A DNA stretch of 9,029 bases from Bacteroidales bacterium (GCA_003555385.1 PWHO01000080.1:1-9029); one strand, 5' to 3'; shown: positions 1-7,821, counted from the first letter of the stretch. Notes: a model not told the origin generated them from the sequence alone. Numbers and translations are program-made.

Positions 1-3000
1 CCAACGTCAAAAGCAATTTCTCCAGCATTACCATCAGCCTTGCTTCCCCCGAGTCCGTTCTTGAAAGGTCGCATGGAGAGGTGTTGAAGCCAGAAACCAT
101 TAACTATCGTACATATAAGCCAGAAAGAGATGGCTTGTTCTGCGAGCGTATTTTCGGTCCCGTGAAAGACTGGGAGTGCCATTGTGGAAAATACAAGCGT
201 ATTCGTTACAAAGGCATTGTATGTGATCGTTGCGGGGTAGAGGTTACGGAGAAGAAGGTAAGGCGGGAACGTATGGGACACATCAAACTGGTTGTGCCGG
301 TGGCCCATATCTGGTTCTTCCGTACTTTGCCGAACAAGATCGGTTACCTGCTGGGCTTGCCGTCCAAAAAGCTAGATCAGGTCATCTACTACGAACGTTA
401 TGTGGTGATCAATCCCGGAGCGAAGTCGGATGAACTGAACTTCATGGATTTCCTCACAGAGGAAGAATATTTCAATGTGCTGGAATCTCTGCCTATGGAG
501 AACCAGATGCTGGAAAATGACGATCCCAATAAATTTGTGGCGAAAATGGGTGCGGACGCACTGAAGGAACTGCTGGCCACCCTGGATCTGGATCAGTTGT
601 CTTATGACCTCCGCCACAAAGCAAATACCGAAACCTCGCAACAGCGCAAGGCTGATGCCCTCAAGCGTTTGCAGGTGGTTGAGGCATTTCGCGATGCCCA
701 GAAAACCATTGAGAATAAGCCGGATTGGATGATCGTGGATGTGGTACCGGTAATTCCTCCGGAACTCCGCCCGCTGGTTCCCCTGGATGGTGGTCGTTTT
801 GCCACCAGTGACCTGAATGACCTTTACCGTCGTGTGATCATCAGGAATAACCGCCTTAAGCGGTTGATTGAGATCAAGGCACCGGATGTGATACTGCGAA
901 ACGAAAAACGCATGTTGCAGGAGGCTGTTGACTCCCTGTTTGACAACTCCCGGAAAACCAATGCAGTTAAAACGGAATCAAACAGGCCGCTCAAATCCCT
1001 TTCTGATAGTCTGAAAGGGAAGCAGGGACGTTTCCGTCAGAACCTATTGGGTAAACGGGTCGACTATTCAGCCCGTTCGGTGATTGTTGTCGGACCCGAG
1101 TTGAAGTTGCATGAGTGCGGGATTCCTAAAGAGATGGCCTCTGAGTTGTTTAAGCCGTTTATTATCCGTAAGATGCTGGAAAGGGGCATTGTGAAAACGG
1201 TAAAGTCTGCCAAGAAAATTGTAGACAGGAAAGATCCTGTAGTGTGGGATATTCTTGAGAATGTATTGAAGGGCCATCCTGTACTGCTTAACCGTGCACC
1301 CACGTTGCACCGGTTGGGTATTCAGTCCTTTCAGCCCAAGCTGATTGAGGGTAAAGCCATTCAGCTGCACCCGCTTGTATGTACGGCATTCAACGCCGAC
1401 TTTGACGGGGACCAGATGGCGGTTCACTTGCCGCTTGGCAATGCCGCTATTCTGGAAGCTCAGCTGCTGATGCTGGCTTCGCACAACATCCTGAACCCGG
1501 CCAACGGTGCCCCGATTGCCGTACCTTCACAGGATATGGTATTGGGTCTTTATTACATGACCAAAGGACGTAAAAGTACGGAAGAGTACCCTATAAAAGG
1601 GGAGGGGCTGAATTTTTACGGGCCGGAAGAGGTGATTATTGCCTACAATGAAGGAGCTGCTGACCTGCATGCCATAATCAAAGTAAGGGTCAAAGTAAAG
1701 GAAAACAATGAACTGATTGACCGGGTGGTTGAAACCACGGTAGGACGCGTTTTGTTTAACCGCGTTGTACCCGAACGCTATGGTTTTGTCAATATATTGC
1801 TGACTAAAAAGGCCTTGCGTGACGTCATTGGCGGCATCATGAAGGAAACAGGAATTTCCCGTACCTCGAAGTTTTTGGATGACATCAAGGATCTTGGGTT
1901 TACCATGGCCTTCCGGGGCGGACTGTCATTTAACCTGGGTGATATTCTGGTGCCTGAAGAGAAAGAGATTTTGATCAATCAGGCAGATGACCAGGTGGAA
2001 GAAGTGCGCGGGAACTATAGCATGGGCTTTATCACGAACAATGAACGTTACAACCAGATCATTGACATCTGGACACATACCAATGCCAAGCTTACCAAGG
2101 TACTGATCGACCAGACCACGGCCGATAATCAGGGTTTTAACCCGGTTTATATGATGCTCGATTCGGGAGCAAGGGGGTCTAAAGAGCAGATCCGTCAGCT
2201 ATCCGGTATGCGTGGTCTGATGGCCAAGCCCCAGAAGTCCGGTGCCAAGGGTGGTGAGATCATTGAGAATCCCATCTTGTCCAACTTTAAGGAGGGGCTG
2301 TCCGTACTGGAGTACTTTATTTCCACACACGGTGCACGTAAGGGTCTGGCAGATACCGCACTGAAAACTGCCGATGCCGGGTATCTTACCCGCCGCCTGG
2401 TGGACGTGTCACAGGATGTCATTATTACCGAAACCGACTGTGGTACACTCAGGGGGCTAACGGCCACCGCACTCAAAAACAATGAAGAAACTGTTGAAAC
2501 GTTGTACGACCGCATCCTTGGCCGTAACAGTCTGCATGATATTTTTCACCCCACCACCGGCAAACTGATTGTTGAGGCTGGCGGTGAACTTACTGAAGAG
2601 ATATGCCAGCTGATTGAAGATTCACCGATTGAAGCGGTAGAAATTCGCTCAGTACTTACATGTGAATCCAAGGTTGGTGTATGTGCCAGATGTTATGGAC
2701 GTAACCTGGCCACAGGCCGGATGGTGCATAAAGGGGAGGCGGTTGGTGTCATTGCGGCCCAGTCTATCGGCGAGCCCGGTACACAGCTTACTCTGCGTAC
2801 CTTCCATGTTGGTGGTACGGCCTCCAATATTGCCACGGCTTCCAAGGTCAATGCCAAATATGACGGAATGCTGGAAATCGACGAACTCCGCTCGGTTCCT
2901 TTTACCAATGAGGAGGGTAAGGAATACCAGGTGGTGATTGGTCGTTCCGCTGAAATGCGTATTGTGGATAAGAATACCCAGATGATCCTCACAAGCCAGA

Positions 3001-4289
3001 ACATCCCCTATGGTGCAAACCTTTATTATAAGGATGGTGATGAGGTAAATAAAGGTGACCTCATATGTGAATGGGATCCCTACAATGCCGTAATTGTATC
3101 GGACAAAACGGGTAAGGTGGTTTACAACAACATGATAGAGGGAACCACTTACCGTACAGATTCTGACGAACAAACCGGTTATCATGAGAAAGTAATCATT
3201 GAATCCAAGGATAAGACCCGGAACCCGTCATTGAGTATTGTCAGCAAGGACGGTGAAATACTCAGGATTTACGACATGCCTGTGGGTGCCCACGTGGTGA
3301 CCACAGATAATAAGGAAGTGAAACCCGGTACCATTATCGCGAAAATACCGCGGGCAGTTGGTAAATCAGGTGACATTACCGGTGGTTTGCCACGGATCAC
3401 AGAGCTGTTTGAAGCACGTAATCCTTCTGATCCGGCTGTTGTGTCCGAGATTGATGGTGTTGTTTCCTTTGGCAAAAAGATCAAGCGTGGGAACAGGGAG
3501 GTGATTATTACCTCCAAAACCGGGGATGAAAAACGTTACCTGGTTCCGCTTACCAAACAGATCCTGGCCCAGGAAAATGACTTTGTAAAAGCCGGAACCC
3601 CATTGTCAGACGGGCCTACCACACCAGCCGATATTCTTTCCATTAAAGGACCCACAGCTGTTCAGGAATATATTGTGAACGAGGTGCAGGAGGTGTACCG
3701 TATGCAGGGTGTGAAGATCAATGACAAGCACTTTGAGATCATTGTACGTCAGATGATGCGCAAGGTGATCATTGAGGATCCGGGCGATACACGTTTCCTT
3801 GAGAATGAGATCGTCAACAAGGTGGCCTTTATGGAAGAGAATGATTATATTTTCGGCCAGAAGGTGGTTGAAGATATGGGTGATTCATCACTGAGAGCAG
3901 GGCAGATTATTACAGCCAGAAAATTGCGTGACGAGAACTCTCTGCTTAAGCGAAAAGACAAGAAACTGGTTACCGCGAGAGAGGCAAGGGGAGCCACTGC
4001 ACGTCAGCAATTGCAGGGAATCACCAAAGCTTCACTGCAGACACAGAGCTTTATTTCTGCTGCTTCCTTCCAGGAAACTACCAAGGTGCTGACTGATGCG
4101 GCAGTGAATGCGAAGACTGATGGACTGAAAGGGCTGAAAGAGAATGTGATTGTCGGGCACCAGATACCGGCCGGTACCGGGCTGCGTGAATATGACAACA
4201 TCATTGTCGGTTCAATGGAAGAGTACCAGTTACTTATGGAGTCCAAGAACAAGAGTAAAGAAACAGCGACGGAAGAAGACAATAAATAA
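1..4289 (+). CDS. rpoC: DNA-directed RNA polymerase subunit beta' (5'-truncated by window)
   Basis: This is the largest catalytic subunit of RNA polymerase, acting in the cytoplasmic core enzyme with RpoA and RpoB. The frame is open to the window edge: bases 3-80 encode NVKSNFSSITISLASPE and onward, which is ordinary RpoC N-terminus. The GTG at 81 is therefore an internal codon and only about 5-10 residues are missing. Visible landmarks are the N-terminal zinc site (Cys codons at 177, 183, 222 and 231), the rudder/clamp region LGKRVDYSARSVIVVGPEL (about 1047-1103), the active-site Mg motif NADFDGDQ (1392-1415), the second zinc site (Cys codons at 2439, 2661, 2682 and 2691) and the trigger-loop region GEPGTQLTLRTFHVGG (about 2770-2820). 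The visible 1,428 codons fit the usual Bacteroidota length and show no frameshift. rpoB would be expected just upstream, outside the window. The DUF3467 gene follows after six bases, implying one transcript. Identification is certain. Confidence 0.99.
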   Translation, partial: NVKSNFSSITISLASPESVLERSHGEVLKPETINYRTYKPERDGLFCERIFGPVKDWECHCGKYKRIRYKGIVCDRCGVEVTEKKVRRERMGHIKLVVPVAHIWFFRTLPNKIGYLLGLPSKKLDQVIYYERYVVINPGAKSDELNFMDFLTEEEYFNVLESLPMENQMLENDDPNKFVAKMGADALKELLATLDLDQLSYDLRHKANTETSQQRKADALKRLQVVEAFRDAQKTIENKPDWMIVDVVPVIPPELRPLVPLDGGRFATSDLNDLYRRVIIRNNRLKRLIEIKAPDVILRNEKRMLQEAVDSLFDNSRKTNAVKTESNRPLKSLSDSLKGKQGRFRQNLLGKRVDYSARSVIVVGPELKLHECGIPKEMASELFKPFIIRKMLERGIVKTVKSAKKIVDRKDPVVWDILENVLKGHPVLLNRAPTLHRLGIQSFQPKLIEGKAIQLHPLVCTAFNADFDGDQMAVHLPLGNAAILEAQLLMLASHNILNPANGAPIAVPSQDMVLGLYYMTKGRKSTEEYPIKGEGLNFYGPEEVIIAYNEGAADLHAIIKVRVKVKENNELIDRVVETTVGRVLFNRVVPERYGFVNILLTKKALRDVIGGIMKETGISRTSKFLDDIKDLGFTMAFRGGLSFNLGDILVPEEKEILINQADDQVEEVRGNYSMGFITNNERYNQIIDIWTHTNAKLTKVLIDQTTADNQGFNPVYMMLDSGARGSKEQIRQLSGMRGLMAKPQKSGAKGGEIIENPILSNFKEGLSVLEYFISTHGARKGLADTALKTADAGYLTRRLVDVSQDVIITETDCGTLRGLTATALKNNEETVETLYDRILGRNSLHDIFHPTTGKLIVEAGGELTEEICQLIEDSPIEAVEIRSVLTCESKVGVCARCYGRNLATGRMVHKGEAVGVIAAQSIGEPGTQLTLRTFHVGGTASNIATASKVNAKYDGMLEIDELRSVPFTNEEGKEYQVVIGRSAEMRIVDKNTQMILTSQNIPYGANLYYKDGDEVNKGDLICEWDPYNAVIVSDKTGKVVYNNMIEGTTYRTDSDEQTGYHEKVIIESKDKTRNPSLSIVSKDGEILRIYDMPVGAHVVTTDNKEVKPGTIIAKIPRAVGKSGDITGGLPRITELFEARNPSDPAVVSEIDGVVSFGKKIKRGNREVIITSKTGDEKRYLVPLTKQILAQENDFVKAGTPLSDGPTTPADILSIKGPTAVQEYIVNEVQEVYRMQGVKINDKHFEIIVRQMMRKVIIEDPGDTRFLENEIVNKVAFMEENDYIFGQKVVEDMGDSSLRAGQIITARKLRDENSLLKRKDKKLVTAREARGATARQQLQGITKASLQTQSFISAASFQETTKVLTDAAVNAKTDGLKGLKENVIVGHQIPAGTGLREYDNIIVGSMEEYQLLMESKNKSKETATEEDNK

Positions 4290-4295
4290 TGCATT

Positions 4296-4610
4296 ATGGC
4301 TCAAGAAAAAAAGAAAGACAAGCAGCTCAATATTGAACTGGGTGAAGATGTAAGGGAAGGTGTGTATTCCAACCTGGCCATTATTACCCATTCCAACACA
4401 GAGTTTGTGCTGGATTTTGTACGGATGATGCCCGGTGTTCCCAAGGCCAGGGTGAAGTCGCGCGTGGTGATGACACCACAGCATGCCAAGCGGCTCATGA
4501 AAGCTTTGCGCGACAACATCGCAAAGTTCGAATCGATGCACGGCCAGATCAGGGACATTGAAGGTCCCGGTCTTCCTATGAATATGGGTGGCCCCACGGC
4601 GGAGGCTTAG
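4296..4610 (+). CDS. DUF3467 family protein, small conserved protein of unknown function
   Basis: The product is a 104-residue soluble protein with no signal peptide or membrane segment. It starts with a charged tail (MAQEKKKDKQ), then a beta-like core (NIELGEDVREGVYSNLAIIT and TEFVLDFVRMMPG). The hallmark block VVMTPQHAKRLMKALRDNI (about residues 56-75) looks like a strand followed by an amphipathic helix, and the C-terminal tail is Gly/Pro/Met-rich. This pattern is what I recall for DUF3467, whose biochemical role is not known to me. The ATG at 4296 lies six bases after the rpoC stop, with an A-rich leader and no Shine-Dalgarno sequence, as is common in Bacteroidota. Tight coupling to rpoC suggests co-expression with RNA polymerase, but a role in transcription is only inferred. 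Its TAG stop (4608-4610) overlaps the stop of the convergent dnaE gene. Confidence 0.9.
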   Translation: MAQEKKKDKQLNIELGEDVREGVYSNLAIITHSNTEFVLDFVRMMPGVPKARVKSRVVMTPQHAKRLMKALRDNIAKFESMHGQIRDIEGPGLPMNMGGPTAEA

Positions 4611-7588
4611 TCTGCCCTGGGATCAGGCCTGACAGCTAATTTGGCCATCTTTTCCACTATAAGGGAAGGATGGCCAAATTCGTATGCGACCTCTCCCTTC
4701 AGCAGGTAAACCCCTTGTCCGTAAAATGGATAACGGCTTGCTGTACCAGGGAAATGGGTGGTGTCAAAAAAATTCCCCTCATGGTCGGTAAAACAACCGA
4801 AATGCATGATTTTCTGATTGACCGTGCGCACGGTTTTGGTGGTGACCAGCCATCCGGCCATGCGCACGGTTTTTCCTTTTTGCCCGGTCATCTCTGCCGC
4901 GCTGATATCTCCCCGGAAGGATGTCTGTAACAATCCGAAGGGAGTTACTGATACAGGGAAACCGAGTAGCTCGATCTCGTCGTAGGCGTCCTGTAGAGGG
5001 TTTGCTCCCGGATCAGGCAGCTGCAGTTCGCTTGCCGGCGGCTCAAAAAGCACGGGGGTGGTTACCGGTTTCTTGTTCGCAAACAAGTGGGCCTGCCACA
5101 AAAGCTTTGCCCTGGAGTGCCCGGTAAACCGAAAGCTCCCTGTCCGGATCAGCACCACCAGTGTTTCCAGTCCGGCTCCGGTCCGGTGTATAAAATCTTC
5201 CAGTCCGCGGTAAGCACCACCTTGTATCCGCTCTTCAATGATTTGCAACCCCATTTTCTGTTCCAGTTGCCGGATGTGTACCAGGCCAATGTAGATGTCT
5301 TTCCCTTTTAAGCGGGTCATATAACGGCTGTGGTTGATGCATGGCAGTCTGACCATGCCCCCTAGTCGCCGTGCCTCATGAAAATAGATCTCACTTCGGT
5401 AGAATCCGCCAAAATTATTGATGACAGCGGTCATAAATTCCAGGGGGAAATGTGCTTTCAGGTAAAGGCTCTGAAAACTTTCTGCGGCAAAAGAAGCTGA
5501 GTGGGCCTTGGAGAAAGAATAACCGGCAAAGGATGCGATCTGTCTCCACACCTCCCGGGTCAGGCTATCAGCATATCCTTTGGCCCGGCAGCCTTCGAAG
5601 AATCGTGCAGTCAGCCTGTCCATTTCCTGTTGTGAGCGATATTTGCCGCTCATGGCGCGCCGCAGCACATCTGCATCTGCCAGGTCGAGGCCGGCAAAAT
5701 GATGACAAACTTTGATCACATCCTCTTGGTATACCATCACGCCATAGGTTTCCTGCAGCAGTGTTTCCATCACCGGGTGAAGGTAAGTTACCTTATCCGG
5801 CTCATGCTTCCGGCGGATATATTCCTGCATCATGCCTGAGCGGGAGACACCAGGCCGGACAATGGAGCTGGCTGCCACCAGCCCGGAATAATTATCACAA
5901 TCGAGCTTTTTCAGCAGGGACCGCATGGCCGGACTCTCTATATAGAAACAGCCGGTCGTTTCCCCACTGCGAAGTAACGCCTTTGACTTTAGATCCTCCC
6001 GGATATGTTCCATGCGGTGAATGTCCACGTGTTGCCCCCGGTTTTCGCCGATGATCCGCATACATTCACTGATGTGTCCGATGCCACGCTGACTCAGGAT
6101 ATCGAACTTTTCAAAGCCCAGATTCTCTGCGGTGTACATATCCCATTGCACCACGGGCAATCCTTTGGGCGGCAGGTCGAGGGCAGAGTAGCAGCAGATG
6201 GGTTCTTCGGATATCAGCACTCCGCCGGCATGAATGCTTCTGATATTGGGAAACCCTTCAAGCCGGTCTGCCATCCGGAGGATCTGCGTGGTGATTCTGT
6301 CCCGGGTGCCTCCGGTCACGTGGTTGTGATTGTCACTGTGTTGCCCGGCCACCAGCTCATCGATCTCTGTTTTTGGGAGGCCGTATACTTTCCCAAGTTC
6401 CCTGATGGCCCCGCGCCGGTGGAAGGTAGAGATGGTTCCCAGCAGGGCGGTGTGTGCCCGGCCGTGACGTTTGAAAATATAGTCCAGTACCTGGCCTCTT
6501 ACTGTCCAGCAGTAGTCAATGTCAAAATCGGGTGGGGAGGAGCGCTTCGGGTTGATGAAGCGTTCAAAATACAGATCCAGTGCAATGGGATCCACATCGG
6601 TGATATAGAGGCAGTAAGCGACGATGCTGTTGGCCCCGCTGCCCCGGCCCACATGGTGCAATCCCTGCGACATGCTGTAGCGGATGATGTCCCAGGTGGT
6701 CAGAAAATAGGCGGCAAACCCCAGTTTGTGAATAATGTCCAGTTCCCCTTGTATGCGCCGGAGTGCTTCTTTGTGTTGCCCGCCATAGCGCCGTTTGAGC
6801 CCGTCGATCGAAAGTTTTTCCAGCAGGGCCCTGTCATCGCTGCGGCTTCCGGTAAAGGTCTTTTTGTTCTTTGGTTCATTGAATGAGAAGCTGATGCTGC
6901 ATTCTTCCAGCAGATTTTCCGTGTTTTTCAGGATGTGAGGGAAGCCGGCATATTGTTTTTGCGGCATTTCCGGGGGCAATATCATTTCTGTCGGGCCGGC
7001 CGTGTGTGCTTTTTTTAACTGGCTGAGCAGGGTGTTGTGATGGATGGCACGAAGGTGGCGGTGTAGCTGATAATCCGGTTCGTTTCGAAAAGACACCGGT
7101 TGCAGGGCGACCAGCTGGCTGCGGGTATACAGAAGGGCAGTGGCGGGCAGGTGATGGAGCTGGTCCGGCCTGATGCCTGTGAATTCATGGGGGTGTGCAG
7201 GTGGTTGCTGGTTACCGCCCGTGTGATTATTTTTCTGACTGCCAAACGGATAGATGGCAAAAGTGTGGTTGCATACGGGGAATCTGTGCGGGAGGGGGGC
7301 TTTTTTTATCCGGTACCGGCTCAGGAAAGCATTGATGCGCCGGAAGCCTTCGTTGTCACGCGCCAGTACCACATACAACAGCCGGTCATTCTGCCTGAAC
7401 TCCATACCGGCCACCGGCCGTATTCCCTGTTTCTGACATTGCTGCACAAAAGCCGGCATGGCCGTGCAATTGTTGATGTCGGTCAGGGCCATGCAGCTTA
7501 CTCCCCGGCTGACAGCCATATCAACCAAGTCCTCCGGGGAGAGGGTGCCGTAGCGCAGGCTGTAATAAGTGTGGCAGTTTAAATACAT
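4607..7588 (-). CDS. dnaE: DNA polymerase III alpha subunit, short DnaE paralogue of a dinB-dnaE cassette
   Basis: This is a C-family DNA polymerase of 993 residues, shorter than the roughly 1,160-residue replicative E. coli DnaE. The N-terminal PHP domain starts at MYLNCHTYYSLRYG; the usual HxH metal motif reads NxH (N4-H6), so PHP nuclease activity is doubtful. A stretch rich in N, Q, H and P occupies residues 117-136. The palm carries GRGSGANS (314-321), PDFDIDY with D356 and D358, and KFD with the third catalytic Asp D496. The fingers include YGVMVYQEDV (615-624) and AGYSFSKAHSASFA (688-701). Helix-hairpin-helix sequence lies near 795-832 and an OB fold near 905-975. The chain ends soon after the OB fold, so the tau-binding tail of replicative alpha is missing. 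That fits a damage-tolerance paralogue rather than the main replicase. The ATG at 7588 begins the conserved N-terminus, and no ATG, GTG or TTG precedes it before an in-frame stop at 7706-7708. It lies downstream of dinB, separated by the hairpin array. Confidence 0.93.
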   Translation of the reverse strand: MYLNCHTYYSLRYGTLSPEDLVDMAVSRGVSCMALTDINNCTAMPAFVQQCQKQGIRPVAGMEFRQNDRLLYVVLARDNEGFRRINAFLSRYRIKKAPLPHRFPVCNHTFAIYPFGSQKNNHTGGNQQPPAHPHEFTGIRPDQLHHLPATALLYTRSQLVALQPVSFRNEPDYQLHRHLRAIHHNTLLSQLKKAHTAGPTEMILPPEMPQKQYAGFPHILKNTENLLEECSISFSFNEPKNKKTFTGSRSDDRALLEKLSIDGLKRRYGGQHKEALRRIQGELDIIHKLGFAAYFLTTWDIIRYSMSQGLHHVGRGSGANSIVAYCLYITDVDPIALDLYFERFINPKRSSPPDFDIDYCWTVRGQVLDYIFKRHGRAHTALLGTISTFHRRGAIRELGKVYGLPKTEIDELVAGQHSDNHNHVTGGTRDRITTQILRMADRLEGFPNIRSIHAGGVLISEEPICCYSALDLPPKGLPVVQWDMYTAENLGFEKFDILSQRGIGHISECMRIIGENRGQHVDIHRMEHIREDLKSKALLRSGETTGCFYIESPAMRSLLKKLDCDNYSGLVAASSIVRPGVSRSGMMQEYIRRKHEPDKVTYLHPVMETLLQETYGVMVYQEDVIKVCHHFAGLDLADADVLRRAMSGKYRSQQEMDRLTARFFEGCRAKGYADSLTREVWRQIASFAGYSFSKAHSASFAAESFQSLYLKAHFPLEFMTAVINNFGGFYRSEIYFHEARRLGGMVRLPCINHSRYMTRLKGKDIYIGLVHIRQLEQKMGLQIIEERIQGGAYRGLEDFIHRTGAGLETLVVLIRTGSFRFTGHSRAKLLWQAHLFANKKPVTTPVLFEPPASELQLPDPGANPLQDAYDEIELLGFPVSVTPFGLLQTSFRGDISAAEMTGQKGKTVRMAGWLVTTKTVRTVNQKIMHFGCFTDHEGNFFDTTHFPGTASRYPFYGQGVYLLKGEVAYEFGHPSLIVEKMAKLAVRPDPRAD
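4638..4680 (+). terminator. Candidate transcription-end hairpin of the rpoC operon, inside the dnaE 3' coding end
   Basis: Positions 4638-4649 and 4669-4680 are a perfect 12-base inverted repeat (AATTTGGCCATC and its complement). Pairing continues inward to 4655/4663 with two G-T wobbles, giving an 18-pair stem with a seven-base loop (4656-4662). It begins 27 bases after the DUF3467 stop, where the rpoC-operon terminator should be. There is no U-run after the stem on either strand beyond the terminal AATT, so it is not a textbook intrinsic terminator. It could instead protect the 3' end or mark a Rho-dependent end. The same bases encode dnaE residues around EFGHPSLIVEKMAKL, so codons and stem share one sequence. 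A small perfect palindrome, TCAGGCCTGA, lies just before it at 4623-4632. Confidence 0.45.
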
Positions 7589-7611
7589 TTTTGTCGGCGC
7601 TTCGCGCCTCC
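7589..7611 (-). promoter_or_regulatory. Leader of dnaE: GGAGG followed by a hairpin and an A-rich start context
   Basis: Reading leftward, GGAGG (7611-7607) is followed by GGCGCGAAGCGCC (7608-7596, sharing two bases with it), then GACAAAA and the dnaE ATG at 7588. Unfolded, the purine run is 18 bases from the ATG, too far for a normal Shine-Dalgarno. Folding the hairpin would place it close to the start but also hide its last two bases. GGAGG is part of every repeat unit, so it may be coincidental. The A-rich bases just before the ATG are the more typical Bacteroidota initiation signal. Confidence 0.3.
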
Positions 7612-7712
7612 GGTTAGTCGGAGGCTTCGCCTCCTCCGGTTGTTGGTTAGTCGGCGCTTCGCGCCTCCAGTTGTTGGTTAGTCGGGGCTGTCGCCCCTCC
7701 AGTTGTTAGTTG
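7593..7712. repeat. Higher-order repeat copy A (units 1-4)
   Basis: This four-unit block recurs exactly 120 bases later. Bases 7593-7648 are identical to 7713-7768 (56 bases, units 1-2 versus 5-6). The third and fourth units keep their linkers but carry different stems from their counterparts. A block duplication, followed by stem replacement or gene conversion, is inferred. Confidence 0.85.
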
Positions 7713-7821
7713 GTCGGCGCTTCGCGCCTCCGGTTAGTCGGAGGCTTCGCCTCCTCCGGTTGTTGGTTTGTCGAGGGCTATCGCCCTCTCCAGTTGTTGG
7801 TTAGTCGGGGGCTTCGTAGCC
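7713..7821. repeat. Higher-order repeat copy B (units 5-8, last unit degenerate)
   Basis: This is the second copy of the 120-base block. Its third unit (7770) has a GAGGGC stem with a TATC loop where copy A has GGCGC with TTC. Its fourth unit (7804) fades into dinB coding sequence, so the block is incomplete on the dinB side. Confidence 0.8.

Larger units (their letters stand above)
7593..7821. repeat. Tandem array of eight short hairpin units with changing but complementary stems
   Basis: Units begin with GTCG at 7593, 7617, 7650, 7681, 7713, 7737, 7770 and 7804 (spacings 24, 33, 31, 32, 24, 33 and 34). Each has a short G+C stem, a three- or four-base loop and a TCCRG linker; the longer linkers continue as TTGTTGGTTA. 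Stems are GGCGC (units 1, 3, 5), GGAGGC (2, 6), GGGGC (4) and GAGGGC (7), each followed by its exact complement. Loops on the + strand are TTC, TGTC or TATC. Unit 8 keeps its left half but decays inside dinB, retaining only GGCT/AGCC (7810-7813 and 7818-7821). The left edge is sharp: homology stops at 7593, five bases from the dnaE start. No long open frame with a start codon, transposase or unique spacers are seen. It is transcribed leftward as the dinB-dnaE spacer. Function is unknown. Confidence 0.92.

Noticed and set aside
81..83. GTG as the start codon of rpoC
   Set aside because: The frame is open to the window edge and the 26 codons before the GTG encode conserved RpoC N-terminal sequence.
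4670..4930. Open frame on the + strand downstream of the DUF3467 gene
   Set aside because: It overlaps the conserved OB-fold region of dnaE in antisense and starts inside the hairpin; nothing supports coding.
6005..6886. 293-residue open frame on the + strand
   Set aside because: It lies wholly antisense to conserved polymerase motifs of dnaE, including the D356/D358 region, and its product looks like no known family; it is a shadow of the G+C-rich codons.
7592..7705. Upstream extension of dnaE through the repeats
   Set aside because: The frame stays open back to a stop at 7706-7708 but contains no ATG, GTG or TTG, and the translated repeat is unlike any DnaE N-terminus.
7593..7800. Series of intrinsic terminators between dinB and dnaE
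   Set aside because: None of the hairpins is followed by a U-run on either strand, and the stems are only five or six pairs long.
7593..7821. CRISPR array
   Set aside because: Spacing is irregular (24-34 bases), the linkers are near-identical rather than unique spacers, the variable part is a short palindrome, and no cas gene is present.
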